Origin: Gammaproteobacteria bacterium | GTDB taxonomy: Bacteria > Pseudomonadota > Gammaproteobacteria > Enterobacterales > GCA-2746155 | Assembly (NCBI GenBank): GCA_024206355.1 | Contig: JAAGZM010000173.1 | Location: forward strand, 1 to 15,159 | Direction of reading: 5' to 3' | Length of the DNA: 15,159 nt | Part shown: one piece after another, positions 6,385 to 14,080 of the stretch | Layout: every line of letters begins with the position of its first letter | Numbering within the stretch: position 1 is the first letter of the stretch | The notes under the pieces: generated by a model | Databases searched by the model: none | What the model was told of the DNA's origin: nothing | The model's input: the letters and a program-made list of their open reading frames with translations, nothing else | Position numbers and translations under genes: made by a program

Positions 6385-9300
6385 TTAGGTTGCTGATTCA
6401 AATTAATAGCGGGCCGCCACTCCTTCCAATCTTTATTGACTTCATCAGCTAACTGAAAGCGCTGTTGCGGCTGAGCTTGAACTCCTGGCTCTTCAGGTGT
6501 TGCAAAAGCAATGCCTCCTGCAATCATTGATTCCAATGACTCTGATTGAATGGCTACACCACTAAATAAACCTGCTTCAATATCAATACCACTGGTATTC
6601 CAGAATCGACTATTATCACGCACAAGTGCCCGATGTCTGTCATCAATATTAATATAAATTAGCACTGTATTTGCAGTGGTTGATAATTCATAACCTAGCA
6701 CTTCGCCAACTGTTATCTGTCGATAATAGACAGGAGCTCCTGTTGATACTGAACCTAGGTAAGTAGATTCGAGCACCAAGTTTAAACCGCTCATTCGGCT
6801 TTTTATAACAGGAGTATAAGTTAATACAGTAAAGCTATTTTTAATATTACCTTCACCGGGAATTAATCGTAATTCGGGCCCACTCAGTATACCGTCAATA
6901 TTCTTTTGACGTAATAATCCAAACTCAGTTTTAGCAATCCAAAAGCGAGTACCCTGGCGGATTAAATCTCTTAAATTGTTTTGGATGGAGGCGGTTAATT
7001 CAACCGAATTACTTTCTAAATTTAATTTAGATTTTGTCACCTCTCCAACTTTAATTCCCTTGTAAGTTATTTGTGATCCATCACTGATAGATGTTTCATC
7101 GGTTAAGTTAAGTACGATGGAAAAACCCTGTTGATCAGCAGTTTCTTTAGAAATAAATAATGGAAATTTTTCACCATTCTTTATTGGTAAAGTACTACTA
7201 ATATTAGAAGCCGTATCAAAAGCAATACCACCACTTAACAAGCTATCTAAACTTCCAGTATTAACGTTAATGCCATTCGCGGAGGCTTTAATAGATACAC
7301 CACTAGTATTCCAAAATCGACTATGCGATTTCACTCTATCTGCATATTCAGGTTTAATGAATATTTGGATCTCAACACCTTTTGAAGCTTCTTTTAATCG
7401 AACACTCTGAACGCTACCGACTAAAATATCTTGATAATAAATACCAGAGCCAGGTTGAATACTACCACCACTTTCTGCATTAAGAATTAAATGTAAACCT
7501 GGAGTATTCCAATCAAGAGCAGGTGATGAATCCGCTAATTTGAATTCTTTTTGTTGCTCGCCATCGCCAATCTGAACAGCAAAATAAGCGCCACTCATTA
7601 AAGCATCAAGCCCTTTCACTTCCGATGCTTTTAATTGAGGCGTAACTAACCAAAACACGGTGTTCTCTTTTAATATATTTTCAAATCTAGGATCAAGCCC
7701 AAGCTTTGCTATAACTTGGTTGTTCACACGATCATAGTTAACTTTCTTTAACACTCCAGCATCAAAGCCTTTATATTTTATTTTAGTAAATCCAGGTTCG
7801 AGATTATCCGCGCTCGACATACTGATTGAGAAATTGATAGTACTCTCAGTGCCATCCTGACTATCTAGCAAATGGAATTCATGACCATCTTTAACCGCTA
7901 CAGCTTCAAGGTTTGGCGTTTCAAAAGCAATACCTCCTCTTAAAATTGCCATTATCGACTCAGATTGAACTTTAACACCACCTAATCCAGCCGAAATATC
8001 AAACCCACTAACATTCCAAAAACGAGTGCTGCTATTAATTAATTGACTATATTCAAGTTTAATATGCAAGTGTAAGCCAATACCGTCGTTTAAGTTAGCG
8101 GTTAATACATTAGCAACTCTACCAACTTCAACACCTTTAAATAAAACTGGTGCACCTACACTCAAAGAACCTTTCGAAGACGCTTTTAAGTAAAAGTGCA
8201 AGCCAGGTTCATTAAAATCAGGCGGTGGAGGACCTTCAAGCGCCACATAATCACGAGACATTACATCAGACTCTCCTACTTTCATCGTGATATAATTACC
8301 TGAAATTAACGTATCTAAATTCGATAATTTGCTCAAAGATAAAGTCGGTTTAACCAACCAGAATTGAGTATCTTTATTTAGCAAAGACTCAGCACTAGGA
8401 TCGATAATGACAGTCGCAATAACAGCATTACTATTCCCATTTACCGAGCTGACTTTAATGCTATCGAGATGCCCTACATCAATTCCATGGAACTTAACTT
8501 TTGTAATATCAGTATTCAAGTCGTAGCCACTTGCAAATTGAATTTCAACAGGAACACCGACACCCGCATCATCATAATCTTCATGTAAATCAAAAAGTGT
8601 TGTACCCTCTACGGATGGAGCTTCCATGTCTGGCGTAAATAGCGAGATGCCACCAGCAAGAACAGAAGATAGTGATTCCGTTTGTATTTCAAAGCCAGAT
8701 AAAGAGCCACTTAACTTAATACCACCAGAATTCCAAAATACTGTTGATTGATTGACCAAGTCTTCATATTGTTTTTCAATGAGAGCATTAATCTGTACGG
8801 ATTTTCGGTTCTCTGAAAGTTGAAAATATCTAACTACACCGATAGGAATTTGACGATAATATAATTGACTACCTTCACTCACAGAACCGAGTTTTTCTGC
8901 CTGTAATGTAATTCTTAATCCAGGTTCATCTTCACCTGCAGGAGGTGCAGTTTTTAGTGCTTTAAAGTGCCTTATAGAATCGCCTTTACTACTCGGCTCC
9001 AATGCGATGTAATCTCCGCTCAGTACAGTTTCAAGACCGGAGACACCAGCAAGTGAAATCTGTGGACTAACGACCCAGAATAAAGTCTCAGTTGTTAAAT
9101 AAGGCTCAACACTAGGTTGCACATCTGCATGAACAACCACGGAGCTCAGATCATCAGCGATAACAATATCAGTGACTATCCCACCACTAATTCCTCGAAA
9201 CTTTAATTCTGTTTTACCAATAACAATACCTTTTGCCGTTCGCATTTCAATGGTAATAGGAATTTTTGATTCCAAGATAACTTTTACTACTAACCAACCA

Positions 9301-9401
9301 GAAATAAGCAGCGCTAAAATAGGCAAAATCCAGATCGGTGAAATATGTAATTCAGCCGTATTTTTTGCCTTTACATGAGGCTTTTGATTTGTATCATTCA
9401 C
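6381..9401 (-). CDS. letB: LetB/PqiB-type MCE lipid-transport protein with eight MCE domains
   Basis: The 1006-residue protein has one N-terminal membrane helix (about residues 21-43) and then eight MCE (MlaD-like) domains at about 47-136, 159-257, 283-375, 398-496, 521-612, 634-731, 758-848 and 870-968. Each carries a Phe-Trp pair, at 108, 222, 347, 461, 583, 696, 820 and 933. Two domain types alternate: odd ones mostly read FWxVxP and end in SGxYI, even ones read FWNxSG and end in GGIAFxTP. In E. coli LetB (YebT, 877 residues) seven MCE domains stack as hexameric rings into a lipid tunnel from inner to outer membrane; PqiB has three. This protein should form a longer tube. No PqiC lipoprotein gene is present, which favours Let over Pqi. 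The start is GTG (9399-9401): the overlapping ATG hits a stop at once, and the next in-frame Met (53) is beyond the membrane helix. It follows the split letA genes by 32 bases. Confidence 0.93.
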   Translation of the reverse strand: MNDTNQKPHVKAKNTAELHISPIWILPILALLISGWLVVKVILESKIPITIEMRTAKGIVIGKTELKFRGISGGIVTDIVIADDLSSVVVHADVQPSVEPYLTTETLFWVVSPQISLAGVSGLETVLSGDYIALEPSSKGDSIRHFKALKTAPPAGEDEPGLRITLQAEKLGSVSEGSQLYYRQIPIGVVRYFQLSENRKSVQINALIEKQYEDLVNQSTVFWNSGGIKLSGSLSGFEIQTESLSSVLAGGISLFTPDMEAPSVEGTTLFDLHEDYDDAGVGVPVEIQFASGYDLNTDITKVKFHGIDVGHLDSIKVSSVNGNSNAVIATVIIDPSAESLLNKDTQFWLVKPTLSLSKLSNLDTLISGNYITMKVGESDVMSRDYVALEGPPPPDFNEPGLHFYLKASSKGSLSVGAPVLFKGVEVGRVANVLTANLNDGIGLHLHIKLEYSQLINSSTRFWNVSGFDISAGLGGVKVQSESIMAILRGGIAFETPNLEAVAVKDGHEFHLLDSQDGTESTINFSISMSSADNLEPGFTKIKYKGFDAGVLKKVNYDRVNNQVIAKLGLDPRFENILKENTVFWLVTPQLKASEVKGLDALMSGAYFAVQIGDGEQQKEFKLADSSPALDWNTPGLHLILNAESGGSIQPGSGIYYQDILVGSVQSVRLKEASKGVEIQIFIKPEYADRVKSHSRFWNTSGVSIKASANGINVNTGSLDSLLSGGIAFDTASNISSTLPIKNGEKFPLFISKETADQQGFSIVLNLTDETSISDGSQITYKGIKVGEVTKSKLNLESNSVELTASIQNNLRDLIRQGTRFWIAKTEFGLLRQKNIDGILSGPELRLIPGEGNIKNSFTVLTYTPVIKSRMSGLNLVLESTYLGSVSTGAPVYYRQITVGEVLGYELSTTANTVLIYINIDDRHRALVRDNSRFWNTSGIDIEAGLFSGVAIQSESLESMIAGGIAFATPEEPGVQAQPQQRFQLADEVNKDWKEWRPAINLNQQPN

Positions 9402-9433
9402 ATTAATTCTTCATTTATTCTGTACAATTAACC

Positions 9434-10054
9434 CTAACTTTTGTCCCAAATTAGTCGTGTATCAAAGCTATTTGCAGCAAACATGGTGAGCACAACCATG
9501 ACACAAAAAGCAGTAACACCCAAACCTGCATCAACAGTCGCAACTTCACCAATCTCAACAATGGCAACGAGCAAAGAAACTACAAAAACATCCAGCATCG
9601 ACCATTTTCCAAAAAACTCAACAATTCGATACATGCGTGTGCGTTCTCTACGACCCATTTCAATCTTGCCTTGAACTGAAAGCACTAATAATATCAGACC
9701 AATAATTTTCAAGAAAGGCACCATAATACTCGCTAAAAAAACTATTACCCCAATCGGATATAAGCCATGCTCAAAAAGGCTAATAATACCAGAAATAATG
9801 GTATCTGGCTCTCCTTGTCCAAAGCTCTTAATTGTCATAATGGGTAAAATGTTGGCTGGGATCAATAAAAGCATGGCGGTAATTGTCAAAGCCCAACAAC
9901 GATTTATCGAATCTTGGAAACGTGAATGTATAGACGCGCCACAGCAACGACATCGGTTGTCCTCTTGATTACTTAGCTTTAAGCAGTATTCACAGAAAAT
10001 TAACCCAGCCTGCTTTGCTGTCTCTGATATAGGTGGATTATCATGATTTGACAT
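9434..10054 (-). CDS. PqiA/LetA-like membrane protein, corresponds to the second half of LetA
   Basis: This 206-residue protein has an N-terminal zinc-ribbon (Cys21, Cys24, Cys35, Cys38; FCEYC and CRCCG) and about four membrane segments (roughly 53-75, 98-126, 152-168 and 173-195). The PqiA motif GKWSMLDVFVVS is at 149-160. E. coli LetA (YebS, 427 residues) has two such ribbon-plus-membrane modules in one chain; this gene encodes one module and the gene just upstream the other. LetA and PqiA are inner-membrane partners of LetB and PqiB thought to load lipid into the MCE tunnel. Its ATG lies inside the end of the preceding gene (14-base overlap), with GGGAAG about nine bases upstream, so the two are translationally coupled and likely made in equal amounts. 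Not a fragment: both ends look complete. Confidence 0.9.
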   Translation of the reverse strand: MSNHDNPPISETAKQAGLIFCEYCLKLSNQEDNRCRCCGASIHSRFQDSINRCWALTITAMLLLIPANILPIMTIKSFGQGEPDTIISGIISLFEHGLYPIGVIVFLASIMVPFLKIIGLILLVLSVQGKIEMGRRERTRMYRIVEFFGKWSMLDVFVVSLLVAIVEIGEVATVDAGLGVTAFCVMVVLTMFAANSFDTRLIWDKS

Positions 10055-10661
10055 GGAGCATGACTTCCCAAAAATGCTGACGCGAAACGGTGGTGGTTAC
10101 CAGCAAAGAACAAAACATCATTAAGGTAAAGCTGATCATTCCTGCACCAATACTTACTGTAAAGTTATCTAGTAATTTCACTAAGGCAACTAGGATAGCT
10201 AAAACGTAAACTTCCGGCATACCCCATCGAACTAAACGTTGAAAAAGTTTTTGCATCATCGGTAAATAATCTGGATACAGTTTTAAACGTAAGTGTAGTG
10301 AAATCCAAAAAGATAAGCCAAGAATAAGGATGGGGAAAAGAATCGCAAATAAAAGCAAACCTAAACCTGCTATCCAGTGAGAAGATGTCATCATCGGTGG
10401 AATACTAGCCATTACAGATATCGAACTATATATGCCAAGAGTTCCCATCTTCATGACCGGTAAAAAATAAGCTGGGAACACCATTAATAACCCACTACCA
10501 CTAACGACCAATGTTTTGGTGACGGAATCACTTCTTCCTTGATATAGCAGGCTATTGCAACGAGGACAGTGAGCTTGTTGATCTTTTATCAGCTGAATCT
10601 TTTCAACAAGAAGATCACAATCTGGGCATGCTGTTAACTTATCTAGATTCTGATTATCCAT
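10041..10661 (-). CDS. PqiA/LetA-like membrane protein, corresponds to the first half of LetA
   Basis: The 206-residue product opens with a zinc-ribbon (Cys12, Cys15, Cys32, Cys35; CPDC and CPRC), then has about four membrane segments (roughly 49-70, 96-122, 150-165 and 168-190). The region VRWGMPEVYVLA at 144-155 aligns with GKWSMLDVFVVS of the downstream partner, showing that the two are homologous modules. It is the first gene of the letA-letA-letB operon. Its stop TGA (10041-10043) lies 14 bases inside the next gene in a different frame, which is why the two halves are separate proteins rather than one LetA. The ATG at 10659-10661 has an AGGA about ten bases upstream. The promoter is probably at 10866-10895, with an inverted-repeat element in the leader. 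The two modules likely assemble as a heterodimer with LetB. Confidence 0.9.
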   Translation of the reverse strand: MDNQNLDKLTACPDCDLLVEKIQLIKDQQAHCPRCNSLLYQGRSDSVTKTLVVSGSGLLMVFPAYFLPVMKMGTLGIYSSISVMASIPPMMTSSHWIAGLGLLLFAILFPILILGLSFWISLHLRLKLYPDYLPMMQKLFQRLVRWGMPEVYVLAILVALVKLLDNFTVSIGAGMISFTLMMFCSLLVTTTVSRQHFWEVMLHVKS

Positions 10662-10686
10662 AGCTATTTCATCCTAGGAGCCTCAG

Positions 10687-10827
10687 TTGGACGAGTTTGA
10701 GTGTGTGTTTTTTAGGCTTTGTAGCGCCGACTACAAAGCCTTTCATAGTCATTCTATGTAAGGCTTTTGCCGTCAAGTCAATGATTCTAAAAAACGTGCA
10801 ATCAAATGCGTAGGCAAACTCACTCAA
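10687..10827. repeat. MITE-like imperfect inverted repeat with nested hairpins
   Basis: The outer arms TTGGACGAGTTTG (10687-10699) and CAAACTCACTCAA (10815-10827) are imperfect inverted repeats with a perfect 7-bp core. Next inside, GTTTTTTAG (10707-10715) pairs perfectly with CTAAAAAAC (10787-10795), extendable by one G-C and three G-U pairs. Within these sit a perfect 11-bp hairpin with a 6-base loop (10714-10724 with 10731-10741) and a 5-bp hairpin (10744-10748 with 10754-10758). The hairpin and the long arm share two bases, so they are partly alternative folds. It lacks a transposase gene. It could be a non-autonomous mobile element or a transcribed structured leader of the letA operon. 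The 69-codon open frame that crosses it on the minus strand (10669-10878) has no recognisable domain and I do not call it a gene. Confidence 0.6.
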
Positions 10828-10865
10828 TGGGTGAATACTAATCCTTCTGTAAGTTGTTGTTATAA

Positions 10866-10895
10866 AGTATATAATCATAATTCATAGCTGGTCAA
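10866..10895 (-). promoter_or_regulatory. Predicted sigma70 promoter of the letA-letA-letB operon
   Basis: Read on the minus strand, TTGACC (10895-10890; 5 of 6) and TATACT (10871-10866; 5 of 6) are separated by 18 bases. The start would be near 10859, giving a leader of about 200 bases that contains the inverted-repeat element. No terminator is visible between pomB and this promoter, so readthrough from pomAB is also possible. Confidence 0.5.
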
Positions 10896-10946
10896 CTGAG
10901 GATCCTATGTTCATCACCTGCTATTGATTTTCACCTTGTGGTGGAG

Positions 10947-11909
10947 TTACTGGTTGTTGGGAACCTTTTTTTCTTGCGTTAAGCCAATCTCTGAACCAAC
11001 CACCTGCTCACCTTGAACAATAATAATTTCAACGCGACGGTTATAAGCTCTATTCTCACGTGTATCATTAGCTCGAATAGGAATAGTTTCAGCGTGTCCA
11101 ATGACGTGGAATCGTTTACGATCAAGCTCGTTAGTACTTAGCAACTCTCTAGCAACTGTTGCAGCTCTTGCTCCAGAAAGCTCCCAGTTAGATGGAAACT
11201 GTTTCGTATAGATAGGTCGGTTATCCGTATGTCCGGCAATTGAAATTCTGCCAGTGGTATCTTTAAGAATATTTCTAATTTTTCCCAGAACTGGTAAAAA
11301 ATCTCTTTTTATGGTAGCTAGGCCTGAACCAAAAGAGCCTTGCTCGCGAATTCTAAAAACTAGAAATTTACCTTGAGCCACTATTTCTATCTGACCTGAA
11401 TCTAATTCATCAGACATCTGCATTGCTACTTCCATCGCCAGATTTTCAGTCTCTTCTGTTGGCTCTTTGCTCTCAGAGGTGATGGTAAATATATTGTTTA
11501 TTTGTTGAGATTCTTCCAATTCATCATCAATTGCTTCAGCGCTATCATCCTCACCTTCTCCATCATTCTCACCTTGCTTATCAGTGAAATCAAGCGTTTG
11601 CCTGTTAGTATCTATAGTTTGTTGATTGACAGCAGTGATTAATGTGGGCTGAGGTTTACCTGGAGAAAATTCCTGAGCAATAACACTGGTACCTTTAGGA
11701 ATATCCTTTGCTCTAACTTTATTTTGCACACCAAAAGCAGCAGCCATTGAACCAGCAACCTGTTTATATTTTTGAACATCCATTTCAGAGAATGATAAAA
11801 GCAGCACGAAGAAACACATCAACAATGCCATAAGATCGGCAAATGTTCCCATGTATGCAGGCAGTCCCTCGGGGGGACAGACTACTTCTTCATCATCAGA
11901 ATCACTCAT
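10947..11909 (-). CDS. pomB: Flagellar stator protein PomB (MotB family, sodium-type)
   Basis: PomB pairs with PomA to form the ion channel that drives the flagellar motor and anchors it to peptidoglycan. The 320-residue protein has a short cytoplasmic N-terminus, one membrane helix (about 20-42) with the ion-binding Asp25 in GTFADLMALLMCFF, a plug-like helix just after it, and a C-terminal OmpA-like domain (about 195-300) with GHTDNRPI at 226-233 and NRRVEI at 290-295. Length is close to Vibrio PomB (about 315). The linker between them carries a notably acidic block (about 105-135). A Shine-Dalgarno AAGGA precedes the ATG by about seven bases, and the gene follows pomA by 18 bases. Sodium coupling is inferred from similarity to Vibrio PomA/PomB and from the gene neighbourhood, not proven. 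Confidence 0.94.
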   Translation of the reverse strand: MSDSDDEEVVCPPEGLPAYMGTFADLMALLMCFFVLLLSFSEMDVQKYKQVAGSMAAAFGVQNKVRAKDIPKGTSVIAQEFSPGKPQPTLITAVNQQTIDTNRQTLDFTDKQGENDGEGEDDSAEAIDDELEESQQINNIFTITSESKEPTEETENLAMEVAMQMSDELDSGQIEIVAQGKFLVFRIREQGSFGSGLATIKRDFLPVLGKIRNILKDTTGRISIAGHTDNRPIYTKQFPSNWELSGARAATVARELLSTNELDRKRFHVIGHAETIPIRANDTRENRAYNRRVEIIIVQGEQVVGSEIGLTQEKKVPNNQ

Positions 11910-11927
11910 TTCTATCCTTGCTAATTA

Positions 11928-12695
11928 TTAAGCTTCTTCGCCCGTTGGACGCTTACTGCCTTCAATATAACCCATTAATGCTTGTTCAATTACTCTTGGA
12001 TTTTGACCTGATTGGATGGAAAGCAAACCATCAATAATTAAATTACTGGTCATTTTTTCTTCGTCATTTCTTAAAATACATTTTTCAGAAATAGGAATAG
12101 CAATCATATTTGCGATAATCGCACCGTAAAGAGTTGTTAGTAGCGCAACCGCCATTGAAGGCCCAATTGTTTTCGGATCATCCATGTTCGCGAGCATAGC
12201 AACCAGTCCAATCAAAGTACCGATCATACCCATCGCTGGCGCAACATCACCGAGGCTTTTAAATATGCTTGCTGTTAGAAGGTGTCTCTCACTTGCCATT
12301 TTTACTTCGCTGGTAAGAATTTGTTTAACTACATCACCATCATGGCCATCAACCAATAGATTGATACCTTTATTCATAAATTCATTTGGAATTTCAGCAC
12401 TTTCTAGTGAAAGCAAGCCACCTTTTCGTGCTGCATCTGCAAGTTCTACTATCTTATCAATCAGCTCTTCGGGTGCTTGAGATTTGAAGTTCAGAATTTT
12501 CATGCCACCTTTTGCAGCACCAAGAAACTGACCCATGGAAAATTTCATCAAAATAATAAAGTGACTACCAACCGCAACAATAAGCACTGAAGGTACATTG
12601 AAGAATAGAATAATATCGCCACCGCTTGAAAGTACCATTGCCATAAGAACCATTGCAAAGGCCCCAACTATTCCTATGATAGTAGCTAAATCCAC
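11928..12695 (-). CDS. pomA: Flagellar stator protein PomA (MotA family, sodium-type)
   Basis: PomA is the four-helix stator subunit whose cytoplasmic loop pushes on the rotor protein FliG. The 255-residue product closely follows Vibrio PomA (about 253) from the opening DLATIIGIVG to the NPRVIEQ end. Loop residues important for rotor contact are present as Arg90, Lys91, Glu98 and Glu101 in DAARKGGLLSLESAE. The channel region is intact: Asp150 and Pro153 in GDVAPAMGMIGT, Thr160, and Thr188 in ALLTTLYGA. The start is GTG at 12693-12695, supported by AAGGAG about eight bases upstream and by the position of the conserved DLAT start. It is the first gene of pomAB and diverges from xseB. No other flagellar or chemotaxis gene is in the window, as is common for this stator locus. 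Confidence 0.95.
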   Translation of the reverse strand: MDLATIIGIVGAFAMVLMAMVLSSGGDIILFFNVPSVLIVAVGSHFIILMKFSMGQFLGAAKGGMKILNFKSQAPEELIDKIVELADAARKGGLLSLESAEIPNEFMNKGINLLVDGHDGDVVKQILTSEVKMASERHLLTASIFKSLGDVAPAMGMIGTLIGLVAMLANMDDPKTIGPSMAVALLTTLYGAIIANMIAIPISEKCILRNDEEKMTSNLIIDGLLSIQSGQNPRVIEQALMGYIEGSKRPTGEEA

Positions 12696-12948
12696 TACTT
12701 ACTCCTTGCTAATAAAAAAATTAGAAAAATTCTACATATAAATAAAAGAAAGTTACCTGATGAGGATAGCACCGATTACAAAGAAATGTCAGGCACAGTT
12801 AAATAATTGTTAAGGAATACCTTCTTAATGAGAAATAAGTCATTAAAAATGAACTTAATAATGCCTTTCATATAGCAAAATGCAGCTAAATCAGCGAAAA
12901 TAGCCACCTTTACAAAATTATGATACGCCCTAAAAAGGATAAAATTCC
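12696..12948. other. Divergent intergenic region between pomA and xseB
   Basis: This 253-base, very AT-rich region must contain promoters for pomAB (minus) and xseB-ispA-dxs (plus). For xseB, a TATGAT -10-like hexamer sits at 12919-12924 but has no good -35 partner. For pomA, a TAGAAT-like -10 is present on the minus strand, again without a good -35. No sigma28 (FliA) consensus was found for pomAB. No RNA gene or credible small protein gene is seen. Confidence 0.5.
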
Positions 12949-13179
12949 ATGGCAAAAGAATCGACACATAATAAGGACTTCGAACAACAACTCTCAGAGC
13001 TTGAAACCTTGGTCGAGCATATGGAAAATGGAGACATCAGTCTTGAAAATTCTCTGAAGAGCTTTGAGCAAGGAATTAAATTAGCTCGCTCCTGCCAGAA
13101 GTCACTTAAGGAAGCAGAACTTAAAGTTAAAATTTTATTATCGGCAGATAATGCTGAATTATCTGACTTTGAAGAATAG
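12949..13179 (+). CDS. xseB: Exodeoxyribonuclease VII small subunit
   Basis: XseB is the small subunit of exonuclease VII, which degrades single-stranded DNA from both ends; several copies coat the helical arm of XseA. The 76-residue protein has the family length (80 in E. coli) and the conserved segment FEQQLSELETLVEHMENGDISLENSLKSFEQGIKLARSCQ, of which FEQQL, LE-LV-ME-GDLSLE-like and FEQGI-L parts are all recognisable. AAAGGAT precedes the ATG by about nine bases. It begins the xseB-ispA-dxs operon, an order shared with E. coli. xseA is not in the window. Confidence 0.96.
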   Translation: MAKESTHNKDFEQQLSELETLVEHMENGDISLENSLKSFEQGIKLARSCQKSLKEAELKVKILLSADNAELSDFEE

Positions 13180-13182
13180 TTT

Positions 13183-14073
13183 GTGAACTTAAAACCCTCA
13201 ATAAAAGATTGTCAGCAACGTATTAATTCTGTTCTAGATAAGTACCTACCCGACGAGAATAAAACACCTTCTCGATTGCATCAAGCAATGCGATACGCAA
13301 TATTAGACGCAGGCAAGCGACTTAGACCGCTACTAGTTTACAGTTGTGGTGAAGTTTTTGGCGCCAATGAAAATGACTTAGACGCTGCAGCTGCAGCAGT
13401 TGAATGTATACATGTCTATTCACTTATCCATGATGACTTACCAGCAATGGATGATGATGACTTGAGACGTGGCAAAGCCACTTGTCATATACAGTACGAC
13501 GAGGCAACAGCTATCCTTGCAGGCGATGCGTTGCAGACGCTCGCTTTCGATATACTTATTAACCACCCTCTCTCAAACAGTGCAGAAGTATTTCGTTTAG
13601 ATATGCTAAAAGAATTGTCTTTCGCTAGTGGCTCACTCGGTATGGGAGGTGGTCAGATGTTAGATCTTCAAGCCACCAATAAAAAATTACAGCTTGAAGA
13701 ACTAAAGACAATGCACAAAATGAAAACCGGTGCATTAATTAAGGCAAGCATATCTTTAGGCTTGCACTGTAGTGGTATTGATGACAAAACGACCATAGAA
13801 TCAATGACAAATTATGGCGAACTGATAGGTCTTGCATTTCAAGTAAAAGATGATATTTTGGATATCGAAGGAGATACCGAAGTTATCGGCAAACCGACTG
13901 GCTCTGATACCGCAGCCAATAAATCGACCTTCCCAGCTTTAATGGGGCTAGATTCAGCCAAGAGCTACGCTCAACAACTTGTTTCAGAAGCACTTCAAGC
14001 ATTGCGCCCTTTATCGTACAATATGGAACGATTACAACAACTTGCAACCTACATTATTGAAAGACACCACTGA
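13183..14073 (+). CDS. ispA: Farnesyl diphosphate synthase (geranyl/farnesyl polyprenyl synthase)
   Basis: IspA condenses dimethylallyl diphosphate with two isopentenyl diphosphates to give farnesyl diphosphate, the precursor of undecaprenyl phosphate, quinone side chains and haem O. The 296-residue product matches the family (299 in E. coli). The substrate motif GKRLRP is present. The first aspartate-rich motif is Asp84, Asp85 and Asp90 in HDDLPAMDDDDLRRG, with the four-residue spacing normal for bacterial short-chain enzymes. The second is Asp223, Asp224 and Asp227 in KDDILD. The GTG start at 13183 lies three bases after the xseB stop, with a GAAGAA ribosome-site-like stretch inside the end of xseB, indicating translational coupling. 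No in-frame ATG occurs near the start. It is followed by dxs after seven bases. Confidence 0.96.
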   Translation: MNLKPSIKDCQQRINSVLDKYLPDENKTPSRLHQAMRYAILDAGKRLRPLLVYSCGEVFGANENDLDAAAAAVECIHVYSLIHDDLPAMDDDDLRRGKATCHIQYDEATAILAGDALQTLAFDILINHPLSNSAEVFRLDMLKELSFASGSLGMGGGQMLDLQATNKKLQLEELKTMHKMKTGALIKASISLGLHCSGIDDKTTIESMTNYGELIGLAFQVKDDILDIEGDTEVIGKPTGSDTAANKSTFPALMGLDSAKSYAQQLVSEALQALRPLSYNMERLQQLATYIIERHH

Positions 14074-14080
14074 TTAAATT

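Noticed and set aside
10714..10741. 11-bp hairpin as a rho-independent terminator
   Set aside because: On the minus strand it is followed by A residues rather than T, and on the plus strand only three T follow and no gene ends there.
10669..10878. 69-codon open frame on the minus strand upstream of the letA genes
   Set aside because: It spans the inverted-repeat element and part of the predicted promoter, has no recognisable domain and no good ribosome site; more likely a chance frame through a repeat.
12696..12948. Sigma28 (FliA) promoter for pomAB
   Set aside because: No TAAA-N15-GCCGATAA-like pair was found on the minus strand in this gap.
12776..12967. 63-codon minus-strand open frame between pomA and xseB
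   Set aside because: It overlaps the xseB start region, lies in the divergent promoter region, has low-complexity composition and no recognisable domain.
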